Source: Thermoflavifilum sp. (GTDB taxonomy: Bacteria > Bacteroidota > Bacteroidia > Chitinophagales > Chitinophagaceae). Taken from it: a stretch of 64,000 nt of DNA. The DNA is taken from contig NZ_CP063141.1 in assembly GCF_014961315.1 (NCBI RefSeq), positions 2,764,743 through 2,828,742 on the forward strand. The letters are read 5' to 3'. Position numbers and translations under genes: made by a program. The stretch's first letter is position 1. Each line of letters starts with the position of its first letter. This document shows positions 17,801 to 26,140 of this stretch, piece after piece. The notes under the pieces were generated by a model. It made no database searches. It was not told the origin of the DNA and worked only from the letters and a program-made list of their open reading frames with translations.

Positions 17801-18254
17801 GCTTGCCTTTAACCCGTACCGTAACGCCCGCCAGCGGTTTACCGGTGGTATCGGTAACACGACCGGTGATGCGATGGTCCTGGACAGGCTGCACATGTGT
17901 GCCCAGAACCACCAGTTTATTATCCAGAATTTGATAGCCTATGCCCAATCGCCTGCTGAGGCTGTCAAGTAATTCCGGTAAGGTGATGTCTTTCAAATGC
18001 AAATCAACACTGGGAAGGGCTTCCAGCTCATCGTTGGTGTAATAAAAGACATAATCAGAATGTTTTTCAAGATAATGCAGAATGCGCTCGATACGCGTTT
18101 TATGGAAATTCAGGGTAAAGGTATTTTGAGAGTAGCCCGAAGCAGAAACCTCTAAAAACGCCAGTAACAACAGCACCGTAATTTTCGACATAAGGTATAC
18201 CTTTCGTGCAAGTGAATATTCGCGGGATAAAACCTGCGTAGGTATTTTTTTCAT
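14859..18254 (-). CDS. SusC/RagA TonB-dependent transporter with STN domain
   Basis: The 1131-aa outer-membrane transporter takes up oligosaccharides with the adjacent SusD. From the start at 18254 there is a signal sequence, then an STN domain (about residues 40-120: FTLNFHKTRIERILHYLE... DLHLKDITLPELLDSL). A CarboxypepD_reg domain follows (RITGRVTDTTGKPLAGVTV), then the SusC plug signature (GYGTEKKATLTGSISSVKG, PLVVVDGIP) and a barrel. The STN domain is the part that signals to a FecR anti-sigma factor, and sigma and fecR genes lie directly upstream. A transenvelope cascade induced by the imported glycan is therefore likely. Confidence 0.96.
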   Translation of the reverse strand: MKKIPTQVLSREYSLARKVYLMSKITVLLLLAFLEVSASGYSQNTFTLNFHKTRIERILHYLEKHSDYVFYYTNDELEALPSVDLHLKDITLPELLDSLSRRLGIGYQILDNKLVVLGTHVQPVQDHRITGRVTDTTGKPLAGVTVRVKGKQMGTVTDADGRFSLVVPDDAVLEFSAIGYNRVEVPVGDRQNITVNMHEISSALNELVVVGYGTEKKATLTGSISSVKGSDIVKSPAVNVSNSLVGRLPGLTAVQGSGEPGYDGSTIRIRGINSFNNNDPLVVVDGIPYRSLERIDPNSIESITILKDASAAIYGSEAANGVILITTKRGRVGKPQIGLNLNYGYNQPTRLPKMADAATYATMLNEIADYAGTPEPYSAQDIQKFKDGSDPWQHPNTDWFKEVLKKWSDQYAGDISVSGGTESMRYYVLVGTRFEDGNYRRSATFYRQDNFLANLDAHVNKNVHIGVDLSGREEYRHFPTRGAGEIFRFVMRGKPTMNAYWPNGLPGPDIEYGDNPAVIVTSATGYDKDLRYYLNSNLHLDINIPWIKGLSITGNAAFDKGFQFRKLWQTPWYLYNLQGFDSAGNPILIKGQRGYDKPQLTEWAADNTTITLNALLNYEHRFGVNHDFKFMVGTESIKGYGNNFNAFRRFNSTAIDQLFAGLQDNYLNNGGSGYINARLNYFGRVNYSYKEKYLLEFVWRYDGSYIFPENHRFGFFPGVSAGWRISQENFWQKALPFINDFKLRASYGQTGNDRIDEWQYLATYSLGNWFNGNYGYGSLSLSYYPFVTNGNVENQTLYESRIPNPDVTWERANQTDVGFDATLLKSKLAVTFDYFSYIRSKILWYRNASVPLSTGLALPRENIGKAGNRGFDFAVNYQDQAGKFHYQLGVNGGYARNRVIYWDEPPGAPKYQQTTGHPFPSSGLYYVAIGVFHNQAEIDKYPHWAGARPGDIIFKDVNGDGKIDGNDRVRSYKNNVPRFTGGFTAQLQYGPFDLSILLQGAAGAENYVFTESGEIGNFLESFAEGRWTPSNPDANKPRTFNRSNEYWASQANTYFLHSTDYLRLKNLEIGYSLPAHALQRMGFQQFRIYVSGYNLLTYSPHYKDFDPEASAGSGQSYPLQRVVNLGLNASF

Positions 18255-18311
18255 ATTTTGCAAAGGTTTAATCGTGAACAAATCGGAATTTCATTTCGGT
18301 TGTTCCGGTCG

Positions 18312-18343
18312 CGGAGGATACCCCCATATCCTCCGTTTTTTTA
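18312..18343 (+). terminator. Hairpin with T-tract, antisense to fecR-susC
   Basis: Perfect 9-bp arms cggaggata (18312-18320) and tatcctccg (18327-18335) enclose a 6-nt loop and are followed on the plus strand by seven T. As a terminator it points against the minus-strand operon. In the sense direction the hairpin is preceded, not followed, by the A/T run. It lies in the fecR-susC gap and may block antisense transcription or stabilise the susC 5' leader. Confidence 0.6.
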
Positions 18344-18413
18344 TCCGGTCAAATTTTTTGCCCTCAGGGCGGCTGCCAGTATTTTTTTATGCCGTGTTTG
18401 AGCGTGTTGTTTT

Positions 18414-19535
18414 TCATGGTGTAACAGATTGAATGAGCACTGCGGTATCGGTAATCTGATACCGAAAAGGTTGAATTTTCTGCAGGATTTGTAATAGCTG
18501 ATTTAACGAGACATTATCGGCTCTTCCGGTAAATCGTTGATGGGCCAGCTGTTCACTCTGGATATGAAAGGGAATGCCGTACCATCGCTGCAAGCGCTGT
18601 GCCAGCTCTGTAAAAGTCTCATCTTCAAATACCAGTCGGTTGTCCTTCCAGGCTATTTCTGGAATCAAATGATCGACAAGTGGTTGAAGCGGCATGAGCT
18701 TCACCTGTTCACGCGCTTCAGCCGGCAGGCTTCCTGAGCGTTTCACTGAAGACACCGGAGACGCAGCTTCAGCATCGGGATGCCTTCGGAAAATGAGTTT
18801 CTGGTCTGGTTTCAAATAAATCATTTGTTCTTCTCCCTGTTTTTCGTGCAGTTTGATGGCTACTGCGCCAGAAATCAATACCGTTTCGGTAAAATCTTCA
18901 TCCGGATAAGCCCGCACATTGAATTCTGTACCCAGATCGCGTATATCCATTTCACGGGTATGAATAACAAAAGGCTGATGCGCACGATGGATGATTTTAA
19001 AATAAGCCTCCCCGCTGAGATATACCTCGCGCATGCTATCGGAGAATGTTTCAGGGTATTGCAGGGTGGTAGCTGCATTGAGCCAGATGGTGCTGCCATC
19101 GGGCAGCGTGATCATCGACTTTACTCCAGGAGCGGTACTGATGGTTTTCCATACCATCGTTCCCATAGGACCGTTGTGCTCATTTTTCGACCACCACCAG
19201 GTGATACCTACGCCCATAATGATGATGATGACAGCCCATGTACCAGCGATCCAGCTTTTGTTTTTTTCCAGAAAGCCTGGATGCGATGTTGCATCTTCAA
19301 GAGCTGCTTCTGTTAGCAATCGCTGTTTTACTTTCGCCATCATCGCTTGTTTGCGTTCTTCTGTAAGGTTGTGCATCAACACAAGCCTCGCCTTTTGCAA
19401 TATCCCACTCTTAATCCATGATTCGGGATTATCCAGAAACCATTGCTGCAGCCTGTCCTGCTCTTCTGCATCAAGGCCTTCGCTGAACATTTTGACAATC
19501 AACTCCCAGATTGATTCATCCATGCGATTAAACAT
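18414..19535 (-). CDS. FecR-family anti-sigma factor
   Basis: The 373-aa inner-membrane regulator has an N-terminal cytoplasmic FecR_N-like helical part, one transmembrane segment (about residues 95-113: WAVIIIIMGVGITWWW), and the periplasmic FecR domain (ITLPDGSTIWLNAATTLQYP, REVYLSGEAYFKI, TEFNVRAYPDED). A DUF4974-like C-terminus follows (LVFEDETFTELAQRLQRWYG). In this family the periplasmic part contacts the STN domain of the paired receptor and the N-terminus controls the ECF sigma factor. It lies between the sigma gene and susC on the same strand. A start at 19523 (MDESIWELI) is equally possible. Confidence 0.93.
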   Translation of the reverse strand: MFNRMDESIWELIVKMFSEGLDAEEQDRLQQWFLDNPESWIKSGILQKARLVLMHNLTEERKQAMMAKVKQRLLTEAALEDATSHPGFLEKNKSWIAGTWAVIIIIMGVGITWWWSKNEHNGPMGTMVWKTISTAPGVKSMITLPDGSTIWLNAATTLQYPETFSDSMREVYLSGEAYFKIIHRAHQPFVIHTREMDIRDLGTEFNVRAYPDEDFTETVLISGAVAIKLHEKQGEEQMIYLKPDQKLIFRRHPDAEAASPVSSVKRSGSLPAEAREQVKLMPLQPLVDHLIPEIAWKDNRLVFEDETFTELAQRLQRWYGIPFHIQSEQLAHQRFTGRADNVSLNQLLQILQKIQPFRYQITDTAVLIQSVTP

Positions 19536-19641
19536 AAAGGCTGCTCATTTTACATAGACAATAACAGCTTAAAAAACAATTAGCGAGTGCTTTGATTCAC
19601 GGAGAAATACCTGTGGAAGAATCGAAATCCTCGACCCATGG

Positions 19642-20199
19642 CTATGAAGAAACGAGATGAAGGGCTTCCAGCATCTGCCAGAGCTTTTTCAAGGCTTGCG
19701 TCATGTGTACATTAACGGTAGCTTGCGAGATGCCCAGCAACTCAGCTACCTCTGCATAGCTAAGCCGGTATTCCTTGCAGAGCAACAACACCTCTCTTGA
19801 TCGAGGGGGCAATTCATCCAGCGCTTGCTGAATTTGCTGAATATGTTCTTTGGAGATCAATACATCTTCTGGTGAAATCTGCAGCGCAAACCGATCTTCG
19901 GCCAGTTCCGCTGCAGAGAGGGGCTTTCGGGCGGATGATTTGAGATAATTGAGTGCGGTGTTTTTTACTGCTTTCAATAAATAAAACAGGGGATTGCTGA
20001 CTTCGCCAAATCCAGTACGGTTTTGCCACAATTTCACAAACACATCCATCACCACTTCCTCGGACAATTGCTGATCACGCAGCATGCGCAGGGCATAAGC
20101 ATGTAAAACCGGCATGGTCTCATGCATCAAGCGCTCAAATGCTTGCTCATCACCATGGGCAATCTTCTGCTGGAGGCATAGTAAGGTTTCGCGTTTCAT
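19642..20199 (-). CDS. ECF sigma-70 factor (FecI-like)
   Basis: The 185-aa sigma factor has region 2 (about residues 20-90: YALRMLRDQQLSEEVVMDVFVKLW) and region 4 (about 120-180: LPPRSREVLLLCKEYRLSYAEVAELLGIS helix-turn-helix). Regions 1 and 3 are absent, as in ECF factors. It directs RNA polymerase to the adjacent susCD locus when released by FecR (family knowledge). It is the first gene of the sigma-fecR-susC-susD run, with 106 bp before fecR. Confidence 0.94.
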   Translation of the reverse strand: MKRETLLCLQQKIAHGDEQAFERLMHETMPVLHAYALRMLRDQQLSEEVVMDVFVKLWQNRTGFGEVSNPLFYLLKAVKNTALNYLKSSARKPLSAAELAEDRFALQISPEDVLISKEHIQQIQQALDELPPRSREVLLLCKEYRLSYAEVAELLGISQATVNVHMTQALKKLWQMLEALHLVSS

Positions 20200-20303
20200 C
20201 TGGTAGTGGGTTTACAATAAAAAATGTCAGGAAAACAACTGAAAAATAAAGGAATTTTTAGATTTCCTAAACAAAATTTTCACAATTTTTCAATTTCAGT
20301 GCA

Positions 20304-21167
20304 TTACATAAAAATTTCATTCATGATATGGATAGCCTTGCTAAGTGCGTCATGGCGGATAGATAATTCAATCTCTTGTTGCTGGAGATAGTCAATCAGT
20401 AATTCGGTAGATAGGTTGCCGGTTAAATGATCTTCGGCCATAGGACAGCCGCCATATCCGCCTAATGCGGCATCAAAACGCCGGCAACCGCTTTCAAAAG
20501 CGGCAGCGACATGATCGCGCCAGTTGCGGGGTGTAACATGAAAATGTGCGCCGATGGCCAGTTCCGGAAAGGCGGGCAGCACCCGGTTAAAAACCCGCCT
20601 GATCCGGTCGGGCGTGGCAAGGGCTACTGTGTCGGCCAGAGCAAAATACCGGATGCCTAAATCGGAAAGCCGGCCCAGCCAGGTATAGACCCATTCCTCG
20701 TGGTAAGGATCGCCATAGGGATTGCCGAAGCCCATCGACAGGTAAACGAGGAGTTGCTTACCCGTGCCCTGCAGCAACTGTTGGATGTGTTTGACCTGTG
20801 CAAAGGCTTCAGCCTGGGTTTGTCGGGCGTTGCGCAATTGAAAGGTTTCCGACAGGGAAAAGGGAAAGCCGATGAAATCGATGAGGGGATATTGCAGAGC
20901 CTGTTCAGCTCCCCGCTGGTTGACCGCAATGGCCAGTAAAGCGGTTCGTTCGTTTTTTTCAAGGGCTTTTACCACTTCATGGGTATCGGCCATCTGTGGA
21001 ACGGCTTTCGGGGAGACGAAGCTGCCAAAATCAAGCACATCGAAACCCACCTGCAGCAGGGCGTTGAGATAACGGATCTTCGCTTCGGTGGGGATGATTT
21101 TCGGCCAGCCCTGCATGGCATCGCGCGGGCATTCGGTGATGACCACCCGGTTTGACGGTAGTTGCAT
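20304..21167 (-). CDS. mvaB: Hydroxymethylglutaryl-CoA lyase
   Basis: The 287-aa TIM-barrel enzyme cleaves HMG-CoA to acetyl-CoA and acetoacetate, the last step of leucine degradation. Motifs seen are ECPRDAMQGW near the N-terminus (metal and substrate site), HFHVTPRNW (metal-binding His pair) and ALGGYGGCPMAEDHLTGN (mobile loop with the catalytic Cys). Length is typical for bacteria. It follows rlmB on the same strand with a 52-nt gap and may be the end of a panB-ALDH-NUDIX-rlmB-mvaB run. Confidence 0.88.
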   Translation of the reverse strand: MQLPSNRVVITECPRDAMQGWPKIIPTEAKIRYLNALLQVGFDVLDFGSFVSPKAVPQMADTHEVVKALEKNERTALLAIAVNQRGAEQALQYPLIDFIGFPFSLSETFQLRNARQTQAEAFAQVKHIQQLLQGTGKQLLVYLSMGFGNPYGDPYHEEWVYTWLGRLSDLGIRYFALADTVALATPDRIRRVFNRVLPAFPELAIGAHFHVTPRNWRDHVAAAFESGCRRFDAALGGYGGCPMAEDHLTGNLSTELLIDYLQQQEIELSIRHDALSKAIHIMNEIFM

Positions 21168-21219
21168 GATGGAAATTTACCAAACTTTCGCCAGATAGGG
21201 GAGAAATGTCCGAACCCCA

Positions 21220-21960
21220 TCAAGGCGTGGACCGTCTTTGCAGAAAAGCTTCATACAACAGGATGCCGGCGGCTACCGATACATTCAGCGAGTCGAACCC
21301 CGCCTCCATGGGGATGGTCACCACCGCATCGGCCAGCCTGAGCTCGGCTTCGCTCAAGCCCTGGTCTTCCGCTCCTAAGAGCAGGGCAAGCGGCTGCGAC
21401 CAGTCGATGTCGCGTGGTGCGTGCCCCTGCTTCACCGCAGTAGCGATGACCCGAATGCCGTTGAGATGGAGTTCGCGGACGGCCGACCGCAGGTTACTTA
21501 CCCGAGCAACCATCAATCGTTCGAGGGCGCCGGCGGAAGCTTTGACGGCCTGCTCGTTGATGGGTGCGGTATCTTTTCCAGGCAGGATCAAGGCCTGCGC
21601 TCCAAAGCAAAGAGCTGAACGGGCGATGGCACCGATGTTCCGGATATCGGTCACCCGTTCGGCTAACACAAAAAGTGGAGTCTGCCCCTGCTCTAAGATA
21701 TAGCTGATGATCTGTTGCAGCTCATAATAATCGATCGGAGAGGCCACGGCGATACATCCCTGATGGGTGGCGCGGGTCATCCTGCGGAGTTTCTCCGGAG
21801 GCACCAATTTCACCGGCACCTGTCTATCGCGCGCCAGCCGCAGAATTTCCTGCAGCACATCGCCGCCGGCCTGACGCTGGATGAAAATGTGATTCAGCGG
21901 CCTGCCCGCACGCAATGCCTCTAAGACGGGATGGCGGCCGACGATGAGCTGATCAGCCAT
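21220..21960 (-). CDS. rlmB: 23S rRNA (guanosine-2'-O-)-methyltransferase RlmB
   Basis: The 246-aa TrmH/SpoU-family enzyme starts with the substrate-binding domain (VGRHPVLEALRAGRPLNHIFIQ). The knotted SPOUT domain follows with NIGAIARSALCFGAQALILPG, LLLGAEDQGLSEAELRLAD and the motif IPMEAGFDSLNVSVAAGILLY. It methylates the ribose of a guanosine in 23S rRNA (G2251 in E. coli numbering). It overlaps the NUDIX gene by 8 nt, which indicates translational coupling. Confidence 0.9.
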   Translation of the reverse strand: MADQLIVGRHPVLEALRAGRPLNHIFIQRQAGGDVLQEILRLARDRQVPVKLVPPEKLRRMTRATHQGCIAVASPIDYYELQQIISYILEQGQTPLFVLAERVTDIRNIGAIARSALCFGAQALILPGKDTAPINEQAVKASAGALERLMVARVSNLRSAVRELHLNGIRVIATAVKQGHAPRDIDWSQPLALLLGAEDQGLSEAELRLADAVVTIPMEAGFDSLNVSVAAGILLYEAFLQRRSTP

Positions 21961-22531
21961 ATATCAGCCGATTTTCTTTTTTCATGAGCATCAACCGCAA
22001 GATAGCCGCCACCGAGATAGAGTCAGTGATGCGGCCTTCGACTACATCCGCATAGGCTGCGTCGAGCGATACCCTGCGCAGCTGCAACTGCTCGGTTTCT
22101 TCCGGCTGGCTGTCGTGATAGCTGAGTCCGGTGGCCAGATACACGAAGGCCTGTTCATCGGAAACGGAGTTGGAAAGATGCATGGTGAGGATCAAATCCC
22201 AGCGGTCCGCCCGGATGCCGGTTTCTTCTAATAACTCGCGTTGTGCGGATATGAGCGGATCCACATCCAGCGGGCCGCCGCCTTCGGGAATCTCCCAGCT
22301 ATAGGCTTTCAACGGATAACGATATTGCCCAACCAGCCAGAGCTGACCATCGGCATCCATGGGCACCACACCAATGGCCAGATTTTTGAAATGCACGACT
22401 CCGTAAATACCCGGATTACCGGAAGGGCGGATCACCTGATATTCGGTAACCCGTATCCAGGGATTATCATACACCATGCGCTCGCCTGTAGTCAGCCATG
22501 GATTGGTTTCTGCTGTGTGTGTAACCGACAT
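21953..22531 (-). CDS. NUDIX hydrolase, ADP-ribose pyrophosphatase-like
   Basis: The product is 192 aa from 22531 (MSVTHTAETNPWLTTGERMV); the open frame extends to 22687, but that region overlaps the ALDH gene. The NUDIX box ends in QRELLEETGI, so the catalytic REUxEExGU core is intact. The first box Glu (the E of Gx5E) is Val here. The segment PLKAYSWEIPEGG before the box is typical of ADP-ribose pyrophosphatases, which cut ADP-ribose to AMP and ribose-5-phosphate. It lies 10 nt after the ALDH gene and overlaps rlmB. Confidence 0.85.
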   Translation of the reverse strand: MSVTHTAETNPWLTTGERMVYDNPWIRVTEYQVIRPSGNPGIYGVVHFKNLAIGVVPMDADGQLWLVGQYRYPLKAYSWEIPEGGGPLDVDPLISAQRELLEETGIRADRWDLILTMHLSNSVSDEQAFVYLATGLSYHDSQPEETEQLQLRRVSLDAAYADVVEGRITDSISVAAILRLMLMKKENRLIYG

Positions 22532-22541
22532 GCTGAAAATG

Positions 22542-24068
22542 TTATTGAATATCAAAACGAATGCCCTGTGCCAGCGGCAGGGATGTGCCGTAGTTGATGG
22601 TACAGGTTTGCCGACGCATATAGTTTTTCCAGGCGTCGGAACCCGACTCCCGACCGCCGCCGGTATCTTTTTCGCCACCGAATGCACCGCCGATCTCGGC
22701 TCCGCTGGTACCGATGTTCACGTTGGCGATGCCGCAATCCGAGCCTGCAGCCGAGAGGAAGTATTCCGCTTCGCGCAGGTTGAGGGTCATGATGGCCGAC
22801 GATAACCCCTGCGGCACCCGGTTATGGATAGCAACGGCTTCTTCCAGGTTTTCGTAAGGCATGATATATAAAATCGGCGCGAAGGTCTCCTGTTGTACGA
22901 TGGGCATATCGGGGTTCACCTCGGCGATGCAGGGCTTCACATAACAACCCGATTCATATCCCGGTCCTTCCAGCACACCCCCTTCCACCAGAAAACGTCC
23001 TCCCTGCTGCCGGCAGGCGGTGATGGCGTTCAGGTATTGCTCTACAGCCTGCCGATCGATGAGCGGTCCCACATGATTCGATTCATCCAGCGGATTACCG
23101 ATTCTCAGCTGGGCATAAGCATGCTGTAACATCTGCTTAAAACGATCATACACCTCACGATGGATGATGAGGCGGCGTGTGGTGGTACAACGTTGACCGG
23201 CCGTACCCACGGCTCCAAACACGGCTGCCCGCAGTGCCAGATCCAGATCGGCATGCTGGCTGATGATGATGGCATTGTTGCCGCTGAGCTCCAGGATGGT
23301 GCGCCCCAGCCGTTGTGCGACTATCGCTCCCACCGCTTTCCCCATCTTCACCGAGCCCGTGGCCGAGATCAACGGAATCTGGCGATCTTCAGCCATCCAC
23401 TGCCCCACCTCCGCTCTTCCAGCCACCAGACAGGAAAGCCCTTCGGGCAGCTGCATGGCTTCCATCACCTGCCCCACGATATGCTGACAGGCTATGGCGC
23501 ACAAGGTAGTTTTTTCCGAAGGCTTCCAGATCACCACATCTCCACATACCCAGGCAATCATGGCATTCCAGCTCCACACCGACACCGGAAAATTAAAGGC
23601 CGTAATCACCCCTACGGGGCCCAGCGGATGCCATTGCTCAAACATGCGGTGCGCCGGGCGTTCCGAGGCCATCGTCAAACCATAAAGCTGACGCGACAAG
23701 CCCACCGCAAAATCACAGATATCGATCATCTCCTGCACCTCGCCCCAGCCTTCTTGCAGGCTTTTGCCCATTTCATACGAGACCAGCCGGCCAAGCAGAG
23801 GCTTATACTCCCTGAGCTTTTCACCGACCCGCCGTACAAATTCGCCGCGCACCGGCGGCGGTACCTGTCGCCATGCCTCAAACGCCTGCCGGGCCTTCGC
23901 CACAACCTCTTCATATTCCTGCCTATCGGCGGCGCGGAAATGAGCAATCGACCGCCCATCCACAGGCGAGTAAGAAGCGATCTCCTCCCCTCGCCCCTCC
24001 AGCCAGCGGCAGCCCGTGCTCACGCCCGACTGGCGAGCGTGAATATGCAACGGTGCTAAAAAATCCAT
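22542..24068 (-). CDS. ALDH7-type aldehyde dehydrogenase
   Basis: The 508-aa NAD-dependent dehydrogenase resembles antiquitin (ALDH7A1, alpha-aminoadipic semialdehyde dehydrogenase). Evidence is MIDICDFAVGLSRQLYGLT, which is typical of that subfamily, the Asn motif TAFNFPVSVWSWN, the general-base region TILELSGNNAI and the catalytic Cys in GTAGQRCTTTRR. The likely role is oxidation of a lysine-derived semialdehyde, consistent with an amino-acid catabolic neighbour (mvaB). The start at 24068 (MDFLAPLHIH) or 24080 is not resolved. Confidence 0.87.
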   Translation of the reverse strand: MDFLAPLHIHARQSGVSTGCRWLEGRGEEIASYSPVDGRSIAHFRAADRQEYEEVVAKARQAFEAWRQVPPPVRGEFVRRVGEKLREYKPLLGRLVSYEMGKSLQEGWGEVQEMIDICDFAVGLSRQLYGLTMASERPAHRMFEQWHPLGPVGVITAFNFPVSVWSWNAMIAWVCGDVVIWKPSEKTTLCAIACQHIVGQVMEAMQLPEGLSCLVAGRAEVGQWMAEDRQIPLISATGSVKMGKAVGAIVAQRLGRTILELSGNNAIIISQHADLDLALRAAVFGAVGTAGQRCTTTRRLIIHREVYDRFKQMLQHAYAQLRIGNPLDESNHVGPLIDRQAVEQYLNAITACRQQGGRFLVEGGVLEGPGYESGCYVKPCIAEVNPDMPIVQQETFAPILYIMPYENLEEAVAIHNRVPQGLSSAIMTLNLREAEYFLSAAGSDCGIANVNIGTSGAEIGGAFGGEKDTGGGRESGSDAWKNYMRRQTCTINYGTSLPLAQGIRFDIQ

Positions 24069-24098
24069 GGAAATATCCATAAGCTCGAGATTTTGTAG

Positions 24099-24917
24099 TC
24101 AGTATTGTTCAGACTCATCGGGAAATTGCTCTGCTTTCACATCGGCCACGTAATGGCGCACCGCCTCCTGAATGATGGATTGCAACCGGGCATATTGCCG
24201 GAGAAAACGGGGCTTGAACGACTCATTCATGCCCAGCATGTCGTGCACCACCAGTACCTGTCCGTCGACATATCGTCCGGCTCCAATGCCAATCACCGGA
24301 ATGCTCAGCTCTTCGGTTACCTTGCGGGCCAGCTGAGCCGGTATTTTTTCCAGTACCAGGGCAAAGCAGCCAGCTTCTTCCAGCAAATGGGCATCGCGCA
24401 ACAGGCGATTGGCTTCCTGCTCTTCCGCCGCCCGCACCGCATAGGTGCCGAACTGATAAATCGACTGCGGAGTTAAGCCCAGATGCCCCATGACGGGTAT
24501 CCCGGAGGTAACAATGCGACGGACGGCCTCAATAACCGGCTCACCTCCTTCTAACTTGATGCCGTGTGCACCGGTTTCTTTCATGATCCGCACCGCCGAA
24601 TGCAGCGCCTGACGCGCATCTTCCTGATAGGAGCCGAAGGGCAGATCCACGATCACCAGGCTGCGCTTCACCCCCCTCACCACCGAAGCAGCATGGTAAA
24701 TCATCTGATCGAGTGTGATGGGCAGAGTCGTTTCATACCCGGCCATCACGTTGGCAGCCGAATCGCCCACCAACAACACATCTACGCCTGCCTCATCTAA
24801 CAAACGCGCCATGGTGTAATCGTAGGCCGTGAGCATGGAAATCTTCTCACCCGCGGCTTTCATCTGACGTAAGGTATGTGTAGTGATTTTTTTCACAGTT
24901 GCGGTAATCTTATCCAT
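24099..24917 (-). CDS. panB: 3-methyl-2-oxobutanoate hydroxymethyltransferase
   Basis: The 272-aa enzyme transfers a hydroxymethyl group to alpha-ketoisovalerate to make ketopantoate, the first step of pantothenate synthesis. Motifs seen are [39 protein letters not shown] (metal Asp), IKLEGGEP and [21 protein letters not shown]. The start at 24917 ([13 protein letters not shown]) fits the family length; the frame is open to 25019. panD and panC lie 6-8 kb downstream in window coordinates, in separate units on the same strand. Confidence 0.95.
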   Translation of the reverse strand: MDKITATVKKITTHTLRQMKAAGEKISMLTAYDYTMARLLDEAGVDVLLVGDSAANVMAGYETTLPITLDQMIYHAASVVRGVKRSLVIVDLPFGSYQEDARQALHSAVRIMKETGAHGIKLEGGEPVIEAVRRIVTSGIPVMGHLGLTPQSIYQFGTYAVRAAEEQEANRLLRDAHLLEEAGCFALVLEKIPAQLARKVTEELSIPVIGIGAGRYVDGQVLVVHDMLGMNESFKPRFLRQYARLQSIIQEAVRHYVADVKAEQFPDESEQY

Positions 24918-25070
24918 AAACCATACATCATTTATCATTTCGCATAAATCATTCTGCATCTTCTGCAAAATACAGATAATTTCTGCAAGCAAAAAAGCAA
25001 CAGCACTGATGTTCATCATGATGTTCCAGCTGGTTGCGTTATCTTTACCGCCCGTTTAACTGCATATACC

Positions 25071-26123
25071 ATGAAAATTTTGATCACCGGCACAGCAGGT
25101 TTTATTGGATTTTTCCTGGCCAAACGCATGATTGCTGAGGGATATGATGTGGTAGGACTCGATAATATCAATGATTATTATGACGTACGCTTAAAATTTG
25201 CCAGGCTCGAACAAACAGGCATTCTGCAGCAAGAGATCATGGATGGCAAATGTATTTCAAGTCGAATATATCCAAATTATCGCTTCATTAAACTTGATCT
25301 TGAAAACGAACCTGCCCTGCATCAATTGTTTGAAGCCGAACGATTTGATTATGTCTGCCATCTCGCAGCTCAGGCCGGTGTGCGATATTCCCTGCAAAAT
25401 CCTTATGCATATATCCAGAGCAATATCGTAGGATTTATGCATTTGCTGGAAATGGCACGTCGTTTCCCGGTGAAACATTTTGTGTATGCCAGTACATCGA
25501 GTGTATATGGATTAAACGCACGTATGCCGCTTTCGCCGCACCAACCAGCCGATCATCCCATCAGCCTGTATGCCGCCACCAAAAAATCCAATGAAATGAT
25601 GGCACACAGTTACAGTCATCTGTTTGGTATTCCCACCACAGGCTTGCGCTTCTTCACTGTGTATGGCCCCTGGGGAAGACCCGATATGGCTTTGTTTTTA
25701 TTCACTCGCAATATGCTGGCCGATAAACCCATACAGGTTTTCAATCGTGGTGAAATGATCCGCGATTTTACGTATGTGGAAGATATTGTGGAAGGTGTGA
25801 AACGTATTATTGAATATCCTGCCAGCGGGCATCCGCAATGGGATGCGCAACATCCTGATCCAGCTTGCTCTTCAGCACCTTATCGAATTTATAATATCGG
25901 TAATAGCAATCCCGTGAAGTTAATGGATTATATTCATGCTATCGAAAAAGCATTAGGGAAAAAAGCAAAACTCGATTTATTGCCCATGCAACCCGGCGAT
26001 GTATATGCCACACATGCCGACGTGAGCGATCTGGAACAGGCCGTGCATTATCGGCCATCTACATCGGTGGAAGAAGGCGTTAGAAAATTTGTGGAATGGT
26101 ATCGATCCTTTTATCAAGTGTGA
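25071..26123 (+). CDS. NAD-dependent UDP-glucuronate epimerase-like SDR
   Basis: The 350-aa extended short-chain dehydrogenase has the Rossmann motif GTAGFIGFFLAKR, LDNINDYYDVRLKFARL (typical of CapI/UDP-glucuronate 4-epimerases), the catalytic STSSVYG and YAATKKSNE (Tyr-x3-Lys), and the substrate loop TVYGPWGRPDMALF. It should make UDP-galacturonate from UDP-glucuronate for surface polysaccharide in the cytoplasm. No other capsule gene is next to it. A possible -7 element TATCTTTA lies at 25040-25047. Confidence 0.88.
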   Translation: MKILITGTAGFIGFFLAKRMIAEGYDVVGLDNINDYYDVRLKFARLEQTGILQQEIMDGKCISSRIYPNYRFIKLDLENEPALHQLFEAERFDYVCHLAAQAGVRYSLQNPYAYIQSNIVGFMHLLEMARRFPVKHFVYASTSSVYGLNARMPLSPHQPADHPISLYAATKKSNEMMAHSYSHLFGIPTTGLRFFTVYGPWGRPDMALFLFTRNMLADKPIQVFNRGEMIRDFTYVEDIVEGVKRIIEYPASGHPQWDAQHPDPACSSAPYRIYNIGNSNPVKLMDYIHAIEKALGKKAKLDLLPMQPGDVYATHADVSDLEQAVHYRPSTSVEEGVRKFVEWYRSFYQV

Positions 26124-26140
26124 GATGCATACATGAAAAA

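Noticed and set aside
23160..24059. Plus-strand frame of 299 codons
   Set aside because: It is antisense to the ALDH gene with His/Arg/Pro-rich shadow composition.
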